Notes: a model not told the origin generated them from the sequence alone. DNA of 6,980 bases from a bacterium (GCA_030616165.1 JAUWXV010000198.1:1-6980); one strand, 5' to 3'; numbered from the stretch's first letter, positions 1-6,459 are shown. A program made the numbers and translations.

Positions 1-446
1 TGGAATATATCGCTTTAATATATGCCAATGTTTATGTTCAAAGACAGAATCCATATGTAGAGGCAGGGTTTGTGGCTATATTTTATGATAAAATGATTAA
101 GGGTGAAAGGGCAGTGATATTTGGAGATGGAAAACAAACAAGGGATTTTATATTTGTTGAGGATGTTGTAAGGGCAAATATGATAGCCTTAGAAAGGCGG
201 ATTGTAGGATGTTATAATATTTCTGCTGGTATAGAAACAGATATTAATAAAATTTATAAGGAAATTTCGAACTTGACAGGATATAAATACCAACCTCAAT
301 ATGATTCTCCCAAGAAAGGAGAACTAAGGAAGTCTGTTCTAAGTTACACAAAAGCAGAAAAGGAACTTGGATGGAGACCAGATATTAATCTTATGGGTGG
401 TCTTGAAAAAACTATTGAGTATTTTATGAAATTAAATACTACTTAA
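1..446 (+). CDS. NAD-dependent epimerase/dehydratase (UDP-glucose 4-epimerase-like), 3' part
   Basis: This is the C-terminal 147 codons of an extended short-chain dehydrogenase of the sugar-nucleotide epimerase/dehydratase family. The frame is open to the left edge (first full codon at 3), so the N-terminal NAD-binding Rossmann half and the YxxxK catalytic pair lie outside the window. The GTG at 72 is internal. Visible family landmarks are ALxYANVY (codons 12-35), the hallmark IFGDGKQTRDFIFVEDVVRA (codons 117-176) that lines the nucleotide-sugar pocket, and a C-terminal PxxxGELRxSxxxxxKAxxELGW segment followed by a helix with GLEKTIEYF. Such enzymes act in the cytoplasm on UDP- or dTDP-sugars for cell-envelope glycans; exact substrate cannot be told from this half. 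The first 71 nt lack several residues that are nearly invariant in the family (see findings), so this end may contain sequence errors. The gene is followed by folE after 53 nt. Confidence 0.9.
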   Translation, partial: EYIALIYANVYVQRQNPYVEAGFVAIFYDKMIKGERAVIFGDGKQTRDFIFVEDVVRANMIALERRIVGCYNISAGIETDINKIYKEISNLTGYKYQPQYDSPKKGELRKSVLSYTKAEKELGWRPDINLMGGLEKTIEYFMKLNTT

Positions 447-499
447 AATATTAAGTGAGGAAGATTTCAATCAGTACAAAACATTTTGTGGAGGCATAG

Positions 500-1048
500 A
501 TGCAGGAATATATAAAAGGAATTCTTAAAGAGATTGGAGAAGACCCTCAAAGAGAAGGTCTTATGAAAACCCCTATGCGAGTCGAAAAGTCTTTAAAATT
601 CTTGACTAGTGGCTATAAAAAGGACATAACTGAGATATTAAATGGAGCGCTGTTCGAAGAAAAGTATGATGAGATGATAATTTCCAAAGATGTAGATATA
701 TTCAGCCTTTGTGAACATCATCTCCTTCCGTTTTTTGGGAAGTGTCACATTGCTTACATTCCCGATGGAAAGATTATTGGTCTAAGTAAGATTCCAAGAA
801 TAGTCGAGGTTTTCAGCAGGAGACTGCAGGTTCAGGAGAGACTGACAACACAAATCGCTAATTCCCTCTATGAAATTTTAAAACCTCAAGGAGTTGGAGT
901 GGTAATAGAAGCAAGACACCTTTGTATGATTATGAGAGGTGTGGAAAAACTAAATGCCGTGATAACAACGAGTTCTCTTCTTGGATGTTTTAAAGATGAT
1001 GTAAATACCAGGTCAGAGTTTATGAATCTGATAAAAGAAAAAAGTTAA
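500..1048 (+). CDS. folE: GTP cyclohydrolase I
   Basis: Cytoplasmic enzyme converting GTP to 7,8-dihydroneopterin triphosphate and formate, the first step of folate (and tetrahydropterin or queuosine-type) biosynthesis. The 182-residue length is normal for short bacterial FolE. The zinc site is intact: Cys71 and His74 in [12 protein letters not shown], and Cys142 in [10 protein letters not shown]. The catalytic His pair (His73, His140) is also present. Further family signatures are [24 protein letters not shown] (residues 93-116), TTSSLLGCF (156-164) and the C-terminal NTRSEF (169-174). The N-terminal helix with EDPxREGLxxTPxRV (14-28) is typical. The ATG at 500 is supported by a GGAGG at 490-494, 5 nt upstream. 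It sits 53 nt after the epimerase gene and may be co-transcribed with it. No other folate gene is visible in the window. The zinc ligands are conserved, so this is type IA and not the zinc-independent FolE2. Confidence 0.97.
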   Translation: MQEYIKGILKEIGEDPQREGLMKTPMRVEKSLKFLTSGYKKDITEILNGALFEEKYDEMIISKDVDIFSLCEHHLLPFFGKCHIAYIPDGKIIGLSKIPRIVEVFSRRLQVQERLTTQIANSLYEILKPQGVGVVIEARHLCMIMRGVEKLNAVITTSSLLGCFKDDVNTRSEFMNLIKEKS

Positions 1049-1055
1049 TGTTATC

Positions 1056-1086
1056 AAAAATATTTTCCTTAATAAATAATATTTTT
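1056..1086 (+). terminator. weak AT-only inverted repeat after folE
   Basis: Perfect 9-bp inverted repeat, AAAAATATT (1056-1064) and AATATTTTT (1078-1086), with a 13-nt loop and a T-rich right arm, starting 7 nt after the folE stop. It has the shape of an intrinsic terminator but contains no G-C pair, so a stable hairpin is doubtful. In DNA this AT-rich it may be chance. Confidence 0.22.
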
Positions 1087-1147
1087 ATATCCCATAGTAA
1101 AGCAATTTAACCATCCCGTTTATTCGAGATGAATTAGATATATAGGA

Positions 1148-1174
1148 TAGTGGGACAGACATTCCTGTCTGTCC
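1148..1174 (+). repeat. REP-like hairpin, copy 1 (GTGG head on + strand)
   Basis: Perfect 9-bp stem GGACAGACA (1153-1161) and TGTCTGTCC (1166-1174) around a TTCC loop, preceded by TAGTG (1148-1152), so a GTGG tetranucleotide overlaps the 5' base of the stem. Copy 2 at 4038-4064 on the other strand matches 23 of 27 positions, and two of the four differences form a compensatory pair in the stem. Known REP elements mobilised by RAYT (IS200/IS605-like) transposases have a short conserved 5' tetranucleotide (GTAG type) next to an imperfect palindrome; this fits that plan. It lies in the leader of the symporter gene, 44 nt before its ATG, and could fold in the mRNA. Confidence 0.8.
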
Positions 1175-1218
1175 AAAATTCTTTGCCTGCTTTTTTTAAA
1201 AAGAATATAATAATACAA

Positions 1219-2679
1219 ATGCAAAAAGAATATTTTACTTCCAGATGGGGCTTGATATATGCAGCATTAGGAATGGCTATAGGGACTGGTAATGTTTGGA
1301 GGTTTCCAAGAATTGCTGCCAAAAATGGAGGCGGAGCTTTTATTATTGCATGGATAGTTTCTCTTTTTTTATGGTCTATTCCCATTCTTATCATAGAATT
1401 CGGTATAGGTAAAAAAACCAGAAAAGGAGTAATCGGTGCATTTGGAAAAATTATCGGAAAAAGATATGTCTGGATGGGTTCATTTGTTGTCTTCTGCACT
1501 ATGGCAATTATGTATTATTATTCTGTTGTGATGGGATGGTGTCTGAAATATTTCATCGCATCTTTTTCAAATACAGTTTTAGCAAGTAATACTTCTGAAT
1601 ACTGGAATAACTTTACTTCCGGTTTTCAGCCTGTTCTTTTCCATTTTATATCTATAATTATTGTATCAATTATTGTCTATTTGGGAGTTATTAGAGGGAT
1701 TGAAAGGGTTAACAGAATATTAGTTCCCACTCTTTTCATTCTTCTTTTTGTGTTAGCAGTGCGTGCTATTTTTTTACCCGGTGCGGAAAAGGGATTAAAT
1801 TTTCTTTTCAATCCTGAGTGGGGGAAATTATTTCATCATCAGATATGGCTTGAGGCTTTAACACAAAGTGCGTGGTCTAATGGTGCGGGGTGGGGATTGT
1901 TATTAACGTATTCTATCTATATCAGAAAGAAAGAGGATATAGTTTTGAATTCTTTTTTAACAGGATTTGGTAATAATTCTGCTTCACTTATATCTGCTAT
2001 CGCTGTATTATGCACTATTTTTGCAGTCCTGCCTGAGTATGAAGCCCTGAAGGCGGTAAGTTCTGACAATACTGGTTTGACATTTATCTGGATTCCAATG
2101 CTTTTTGAAAATATTCCGGGAGGAATTCTTTTTATGGCGATTTTTTTTCTTGGACTTACTTTAGCCGCTCTCTCTTCTTTGATTGCAATGGTGGAACTTG
2201 CAGTGAGAATTTTTATTGATTTCGGGCTTGAAAGACGTAAAGCCATTTTTATTGTAGCTTTTTTAGCATTTTTTTTGGGAATTCCTTCCGCAGTTAGTAT
2301 GGGATTTTTTAATAACCAGGACTGGACTTGGGGTTTAGGGTTAATGATTAATGGTTTTTTTATGGTTTTCGCTGTTATTAAATACGGAACAGAAAATTTC
2401 AGAAATAATATTATTAATACCGAAGGCAACGATATTAACCTCGGTAAATGGTTTGATATAATAGTAAAATATGTTATTCCTGTGGAATTTTTTAGTCTAA
2501 TCGGATGGTGGTTTTATCAATCAATTACTATATTAGATAAAAATGGCTGGTGGAATCCACTTCATATTTACAGCGTTGGAACATGTTTATTTCAATGGGG
2601 GTTTGTTATATTTGTCTTTATAATTCTTAATAGGCGGATTGCGGATAAGTCATTGTTAAAAACAAATATAGAAAAATAG
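1219..2679 (+). CDS. neurotransmitter:sodium symporter (NSS/SNF) family transporter, MetP-like
   Basis: Inner-membrane Na+-coupled secondary transporter with the LeuT fold; substrate probably an amino acid. About 12 hydrophobic segments are visible in 486 residues. Signatures: TM1 GMAIGTGNVWRFP (18-30) followed by NGGGAF (36-41), the unwound TM6 stretch SNGAGWG (220-226) then LLLTYSIYIRKKEDIVLN, and TM8 AALSS (316-320), whose Ser319-Ser320 match the Na2-site Thr-Ser of LeuT. By eye, Gln216, Ser220, Asn252 and Ser256 match chloride ligands of eukaryotic members; Ser256 replaces the LeuT Glu290. The ATG at 1219 is chosen because the conserved N-terminus (TSRWGLIYAALG) begins just after it; a GTG at 1150 in the same frame lies inside the REP-like hairpin and would add 23 unconserved residues. 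No clear Shine-Dalgarno precedes either start. A MetS-like small subunit gene follows after 34 nt, which suggests import of methionine, alanine or similar. Confidence 0.93.
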   Translation: MQKEYFTSRWGLIYAALGMAIGTGNVWRFPRIAAKNGGGAFIIAWIVSLFLWSIPILIIEFGIGKKTRKGVIGAFGKIIGKRYVWMGSFVVFCTMAIMYYYSVVMGWCLKYFIASFSNTVLASNTSEYWNNFTSGFQPVLFHFISIIIVSIIVYLGVIRGIERVNRILVPTLFILLFVLAVRAIFLPGAEKGLNFLFNPEWGKLFHHQIWLEALTQSAWSNGAGWGLLLTYSIYIRKKEDIVLNSFLTGFGNNSASLISAIAVLCTIFAVLPEYEALKAVSSDNTGLTFIWIPMLFENIPGGILFMAIFFLGLTLAALSSLIAMVELAVRIFIDFGLERRKAIFIVAFLAFFLGIPSAVSMGFFNNQDWTWGLGLMINGFFMVFAVIKYGTENFRNNIINTEGNDINLGKWFDIIVKYVIPVEFFSLIGWWFYQSITILDKNGWWNPLHIYSVGTCLFQWGFVIFVFIILNRRIADKSLLKTNIEK

Positions 2680-2713
2680 CAAATTTACACAAATTTAAAT
2701 ATATTATAGAGAA

Positions 2714-2833
2714 ATGGAGTTTGGAACCATACTGATGATTATTCTAATTCTTTCTGGTATATGGGGAGGATTTATTTTTTGCATTGTATTGGCTTGGAAA
2801 AAAGAAAAGATGAAATTGAAGAATAAATCATAA
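2714..2833 (+). CDS. MetS-like small subunit of an NSS-family amino acid importer
   Basis: A 39-residue membrane microprotein. It has a two- to four-residue N-terminus, one hydrophobic helix (about residues 5-27: TILMIILILSGIWGGFIF and onward) and a very basic tail (WKKEKMKLKNKS). The pattern of a short polar start, a Met/Ile-rich stretch, then WGG (17-19) in the middle of the helix followed by a basic C-terminus matches what I recall of MetS, the small subunit needed with MetP for methionine/alanine import in Corynebacterium glutamicum. Position supports this: it starts 34 nt after the stop of an NSS transporter, on the same strand, and such subunits are normally encoded directly downstream. 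The Shine-Dalgarno is weak (TAGAGA just before the ATG). The assignment rests on pattern and context and was not tested by a search; a generic single-helix peptide is the alternative. Confidence 0.75.
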   Translation: MEFGTILMIILILSGIWGGFIFCIVLAWKKEKMKLKNKS

Positions 2834-2869
2834 ATTGTTTCTATTTAAAAAGGAATAAAAATCTTTATA

Positions 2870-2890
2870 AATCAGGCAATTATGCCGATT
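2870..2890 (+). other. imperfect hairpin between the transport genes and the TPR gene
   Basis: AATC (2870-2873), a bulged A, GGCA (2875-2878), loop ATTA, TGCC (2883-2886), GATT (2887-2890): an 8-bp stem with one bulge. It lies 37 nt after the MetS-like stop and 46 nt before the TPR start. No T-run follows on the + strand, so a classical intrinsic terminator is unlikely. It could mark the end of the transport transcript or sit in the leader of the TPR gene. Confidence 0.3.
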
Positions 2891-2936
2891 ATATCAATAA
2901 GGAAAAACTAAATATATACTATTTTTATCAGAATAA

Positions 2937-3950
2937 ATGAATAGTTACAAAATTATTTTTATATATATAATATTATTAATATTTTTTCTGAATAAGACAG
3001 TCTTATCGCAGGAAGAAAAAACTATAGATGAAATAATAGACAATTTAAAGATATCAGTAACAGAGAATCCGGCAGATACATCGTTGTATTTTTCCCTTGG
3101 TGATGCATACAGTAGAAAGGGTCTTCTTGAGGCTGCGTATGGAGAATATGAGAAGGTCTGGAGAATGAATCCAATAAATGTTAAGTCCTTGATAAAAATG
3201 GGTATAGTTTTACTGAGAAGGGAGATGTGGGATGAAGCGGAAGAAAAATTTAACGATGCTTTGCGTATAGGTTCTGCTGCTGGAGAAATTCAATTTGAAA
3301 GAGGATTGGAACATGAATTTAATCTCAGGTATGATAGTGCAATTAAGGAATATGATAAAGCAGTTGAAGAATATATTAACTTAATTGAAATGTATAAACA
3401 TTTGGGAATTCTATCTGGACATAAGGGAAAACCTGAACAGGGGATTCAGTATTACCAGAAGGCCGTCGATATTAAGAAGTCCTTATCTGTATCATATCAA
3501 CATCTTGGTGTAGTTTATAGAAAAAATGGAATTATCGATAAATCGATTGTCTCATTTCAGGAAGCTTGTGAGGTAAATCCTAATAATGAGACAATATATT
3601 ATAATCTTGGCTTATCGTATTCATTGGTTGACACACTCCTTGAGGATGCGGTGGGTGCTTTTAAGAAGTCAATCGAGATAGATTCTACAAATGCCGATGC
3701 CCATTATCAACTTGGAATGGTTTATGGCAGACTGGGAAACCTTGCGAACCAGATTTGGGAACTGCAAAAAGCAGTAAAAATCAAGCCCTATTATGCTCAG
3801 GCTTGTATTGATTTGGGTATTGCTTATTATAATAATAAGCAGTATCTTTCTGCTTGGGATCAGGTTAGAGCAGCAGAAGAATTAGGTTACAAAGTTTGTG
3901 AAGATTTTATTAGGGTTCTTGCCAGAGTTTTACCTAAACCGAAGGATTAA
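2937..3950 (+). CDS. exported tetratricopeptide (TPR) repeat protein
   Basis: A 337-residue protein with an N-terminal signal peptide: Lys5, a hydrophobic core at about 6-19, and a likely cleavage near VLS-QEE (residues 22-27). There is no lipobox Cys, so it is probably periplasmic or secreted and not a lipoprotein. The rest is almost all 34-residue TPR units, about eight by eye, starting near residues 46, 80, 114 (irregular), 150, 183, 216, 251 and 285. Clear examples are YFSLGDAYSRKGLLEAAYGEYEKV near the start and AHYQLGMVYGRLGNLANQI later. TPR arrays form right-handed superhelices that bind peptides or other proteins; no enzymatic domain is visible and the partner is unknown. The ATG at 2937 is the only start that supplies the signal peptide, but no good Shine-Dalgarno precedes it. 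It is separated from both neighbours by non-coding DNA and is probably its own transcription unit. Confidence 0.9.
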   Translation: MNSYKIIFIYIILLIFFLNKTVLSQEEKTIDEIIDNLKISVTENPADTSLYFSLGDAYSRKGLLEAAYGEYEKVWRMNPINVKSLIKMGIVLLRREMWDEAEEKFNDALRIGSAAGEIQFERGLEHEFNLRYDSAIKEYDKAVEEYINLIEMYKHLGILSGHKGKPEQGIQYYQKAVDIKKSLSVSYQHLGVVYRKNGIIDKSIVSFQEACEVNPNNETIYYNLGLSYSLVDTLLEDAVGAFKKSIEIDSTNADAHYQLGMVYGRLGNLANQIWELQKAVKIKPYYAQACIDLGIAYYNNKQYLSAWDQVRAAEELGYKVCEDFIRVLARVLPKPKD

Positions 3951-4037
3951 AGTTTTTCTTCTATTTTAATCTGGGTGGATTTGTAATTTTTTAAAATTAT
4001 TTTATATGCCTTAAAAAATAAATCCTTTCATTAATAT

Positions 4038-4064
4038 GGTCAGACAAGAATGTCTGACCTACTA
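4038..4064 (-). repeat. REP-like hairpin, copy 2 (GTAG head on - strand)
   Basis: Perfect 9-bp stem GGTCAGACA (4038-4046) and TGTCTGACC (4051-4059) around a 4-nt loop. Read on the - strand it begins TAGTA and then the stem, so a GTAG tetranucleotide overlaps the 5' stem base. In that orientation it differs from copy 1 at only four of 27 positions: head G/A, loop C/T, and one stem pair changed from A-T to T-A. The pairing is therefore kept while the sequence drifts. It sits 87 nt after the TPR stop and could also act as a transcript 3'-end barrier. Confidence 0.8.
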
Positions 4065-4147
4065 TACTTATCGTTGTTTTATTATAAATATATGTATATT
4101 ATAAAAATTTTAATAGACCCAAAAAGTTTAAACTATTAATTCATTTT

Positions 4148-4165
4148 TTAATCAATATTGATTAA
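4148..4165. promoter_or_regulatory. 18-nt perfect palindrome, possible operator of the peptidase gene
   Basis: TTAATCAATATTGATTAA is its own reverse complement over all 18 nt, with no spacer, 95 nt upstream of the peptidase ATG. Length and symmetry suit a dimeric regulator. I do not recognise it as the site of a known family; it contains ATCAAT/ATTGAT in the opposite orientation to an FNR-type site. AT-richness raises the chance of random palindromes. Confidence 0.4.
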
Positions 4166-4260
4166 TTTGCTCCTTACTCTACTAATCCCATAATAATCAA
4201 AATCATAAAATAATATAATAATTGTAAGAATTTTAAAACAAATAAAAAGGGGAGGTTGAA

Positions 4261-6351
4261 ATGGACAGGAAGTTTGTATTAAAGATTAGAGTTCATATTT
4301 TTACTTTGATATTTTTGGTATTATTTTCAGCGGTTTCAAATTCTCAAGATATGAGGATTATACCGGAGACTATAATGCCTAAAAAGATGGTCAATGATAT
4401 AGTGAATGAGATATCTGGAACATTGGTTTATAATCATATAATTGAAATTGCTGGCTATAATCATAATCGAAAACAGGAAGAATATCAGGGACTTTATTTT
4501 GAGAGTGAGTATATTATAAAGAGGGCTGAGGAATATGGATTTTCGGATGTCCATGTTGAACATTTTCAACAGGGCAGAAATCAGTGGGATGCCGAAATAG
4601 GAGAATTGTGGTTAGTTACGCCCGAAGAGAAATTGTTAATTAGTTATCGGGATGTACCAGCCTGTCTGGCTCAGGGCAGTGAAACAGTTGATTTATCAGC
4701 AGATTTAGTATATGTTGGCTCAGGATTGGATTCTTCGGAATATTTAAATAATGAAGTTGAAGGGAAAATAGTTCTTGCATCCGGTTCGGCCGGGAGAGTT
4801 TATCGGCTCGCGAATGGTTTCGGTGCGGTTGGTGTTGTGGGATATGGTCAGTCAAGAGGTGTGGATTATCCGGATCAGATTGTATGGACAAGGATTAGAG
4901 TTCAACCGGGTGCATCAGCAAAGTTTGCATTTACTATTCCAACAAGACTTGGAAACGAACTTGCACAGATTTTGAATAGAGAGAAAAATGTGAAGGTTCG
5001 TGCAAATGTTAAAACCACGTATTATAAGTCAGATTCAGAGGTTCCGACTGCTTTGATACCTGGAAACGGGACTTCAGACCAGGAAGTTGTATTATGCGGA
5101 CATCTCTTTGAAGGGATAGCAAAACAGGGAGCACTCGACAATATCAGCGGGTGTGCCGCAATTCTTGAAGCAGGAAGGGCTCTTATTAAGTTGATTGAAC
5201 AGGGTAAAATCGAAAGACCAAAAAGATCAATCCGATTTTTGTGGATACCAGAAATGTCTGGCACAAGAGAATATCTTCGAAGATATCCAGAAGAGGTAAA
5301 GAAGATTATAGCTGCTATAAATCTTGATATGGTTGGAGAAGACGTCAAGAAAAATCACAATAGTCTTGTACTTTATCGTTCGGTAGATTCCAGAGGGAGT
5401 TTTTTGAATGATATATGTCAGGAATTATTTGAATATGTGGGAATTACAAACAGAGAGAGGGTTCATGATCGCGGCTGGACAAAGATGCTTAATCCCATTT
5501 TTGATCCCAATGGCTCCAGAGATCCATTTTATTATAATATTGAAAGATATTACGGTTCGAGTGACCACATTGTTTTTCTCGATAGAGAGTTTGGGATTCC
5601 AGCGGTAATGTTTAATAATTGGCCTGATATGTTCTATCATTCAAATGAGGATAGACCTGATAAAGCCGATCCTACCCAGTTAAAGAGGGCGGTATTTTTA
5701 GCTCTTGCTTCTGCTTATGTCATCGCCGATGCTGGAGCGGATAATACACAAAAAATATTGGCTCTAATTTTTGGGAAGGCTAATGTGAGGATTATGAAAG
5801 ACCTTGAAAAAGGATTGAAGTATCTTCAAATGAGTTATCCTTATCAACTGAGAGAGAGGTATAAAGAGGTCAAAAATAATATTCATGCTGCTTATATTAG
5901 AGAGATTATAAACATAGAGTCTATAAAAGTATTGGCTGAAAGTGATGTTGTTGCAGAAGAGGAAATTTCAAATATAAAAAATATCCTTGTTAATTCAGAA
6001 AAGGAGACACAGTCAAAAGTGACCGAATTGTATAAAATGATGTGTGAAAGGTATGGACAAGATGCAGATGTGCCTCGCCTTACAGAAGACGAACCGTATG
6101 CCTCAAACATAACTCCAGTATCTAATGAAAAGGATTCAAAAAGTGGTTCTGGGGCTTCGGGAAGGGGAGGTTCACGGAGATTATCTCAGTTTTCAAGGTT
6201 GGAACTTATGAATTTTATCGATTCGGGATTATCTATACTTGATATACAAAACTCCATTTCATCTCAGTTCGGAATGGTGGAAATTAAAGATGTGATAGAT
6301 TTCTATAAAAACCTTGAAGAAAGAGGTTTGATTGAACTTATCAGGAAATGA
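4261..6351 (+). CDS. exported M28-like metallopeptidase with PA domain and C-terminal winged-helix-like domain
   Basis: A 696-residue protein. Residues 1-29 are a signal peptide (basic start, core IFTLIFLVLFSAV, likely cleavage after SNS), so it acts outside the cytoplasm. About 140-230 looks like a protease-associated (PA) insert (LVYVGSG, VEGKIVLASG, GAVGVVGYG). The M28-type core follows: CGHLFEG (279-285), QGALDNISG (289-297), WIPEMSGT (328-335), INLDMVGE (353-360), SSDH (433-436), and a closing WPDMFYHSNEDRPD (454-467). Probable zinc ligands are His281, Asp293, Glu331, Asp356 and His460. Two family catalytic landmarks differ: HxD is HLF, and the Glu-Glu pair is Pro-Glu. Residues 505-600 are charged and helical; 624-640 is a Gly/Ser-rich linker; 641-696 resembles a winged helix. 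The start is fixed by a very good GGAGGT at 4251-4256. Likely an aminopeptidase or a relative of the DUF4910 group; activity is not certain. Confidence 0.88.
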   Translation: MDRKFVLKIRVHIFTLIFLVLFSAVSNSQDMRIIPETIMPKKMVNDIVNEISGTLVYNHIIEIAGYNHNRKQEEYQGLYFESEYIIKRAEEYGFSDVHVEHFQQGRNQWDAEIGELWLVTPEEKLLISYRDVPACLAQGSETVDLSADLVYVGSGLDSSEYLNNEVEGKIVLASGSAGRVYRLANGFGAVGVVGYGQSRGVDYPDQIVWTRIRVQPGASAKFAFTIPTRLGNELAQILNREKNVKVRANVKTTYYKSDSEVPTALIPGNGTSDQEVVLCGHLFEGIAKQGALDNISGCAAILEAGRALIKLIEQGKIERPKRSIRFLWIPEMSGTREYLRRYPEEVKKIIAAINLDMVGEDVKKNHNSLVLYRSVDSRGSFLNDICQELFEYVGITNRERVHDRGWTKMLNPIFDPNGSRDPFYYNIERYYGSSDHIVFLDREFGIPAVMFNNWPDMFYHSNEDRPDKADPTQLKRAVFLALASAYVIADAGADNTQKILALIFGKANVRIMKDLEKGLKYLQMSYPYQLRERYKEVKNNIHAAYIREIINIESIKVLAESDVVAEEEISNIKNILVNSEKETQSKVTELYKMMCERYGQDADVPRLTEDEPYASNITPVSNEKDSKSGSGASGRGGSRRLSQFSRLELMNFIDSGLSILDIQNSISSQFGMVEIKDVIDFYKNLEERGLIELIRK

Positions 6352-6367
6352 GTTTTGTTATCCTGAT
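6340..6367 (+). terminator. hairpin spanning the peptidase stop codon, possible terminator
   Basis: ATCAGGA (6340-6346) pairs perfectly with TCCTGAT (6361-6367), 7 bp with three G-C pairs, and the stop codon at 6349-6351 lies in the 14-nt loop. The following sequence is A/T-rich but has no immediate T-run, so this is a weak terminator candidate. Confidence 0.3.
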
Positions 6368-6459
6368 TAATACATAAAATTATTTATTTTAAAGACGATG
6401 TTATCGACACTGAGTCCGAGATTTAAGATATTTTCTAAATATGATTAATTTTACAAATT

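Larger units (their letters stand above)
3951..4260. other. 310-nt intergenic region between the TPR and peptidase genes
   Basis: No coding sequence is seen. It contains an inverted repeat GATTAAA/TTTAATC (3945-3951 and 3965-3971) overlapping the TPR stop, an AT-only hairpin TAATTTT/AAAATTA (3984-3999) followed by TTTTATA, the REP-like hairpin at 4038-4059, the perfect palindrome at 4148-4165 and the strong Shine-Dalgarno at 4251-4256. A TATAAT hexamer occurs at 4214-4219 but no matching -35 is evident, so no promoter is called. Confidence 0.75.

Noticed and set aside
441-456. Inverted repeat ACTTAA-AATA-TTAAGT at the epimerase stop, as a terminator
   Set aside because: Six nearly all A-T pairs, no T-run after it, and folE follows in the same direction; too weak to call.
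1134-1499. Long open frame on the - strand overlapping the symporter start
   Set aside because: It is antisense to well-conserved NSS sequence and shows no family features; a shadow frame. The same holds for the - strand frame at 1917-2429.
3984-3999. AT-only hairpin after the TPR gene as an intrinsic terminator
   Set aside because: Seven A-T pairs with almost no loop; it would be expected often in DNA of this composition. Mentioned only within the intergenic entry.
4775-4975. Short + strand frame within the peptidase gene
   Set aside because: Out of frame with a clearly conserved peptidase sequence and without a ribosome binding site; a shadow, as are 5022-5348, 5408-5608, 5425-5640 and 5892-6110.
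6401-6409. TTATCGACA as a DnaA box, and the whole AT-rich gap as a replication origin
   Set aside because: It has one mismatch to the usual TTATNCACA, there is no cluster of such boxes, the array hexamers do not extend to the box consensus, and no dnaA, dnaN or rep gene is present.
6394-6421. Short GC-richer patch with a small CGAT-GTT-ATCG hairpin, as a small RNA
   Set aside because: A 4-bp stem and no promoter or terminator around it; nothing supports an RNA gene.
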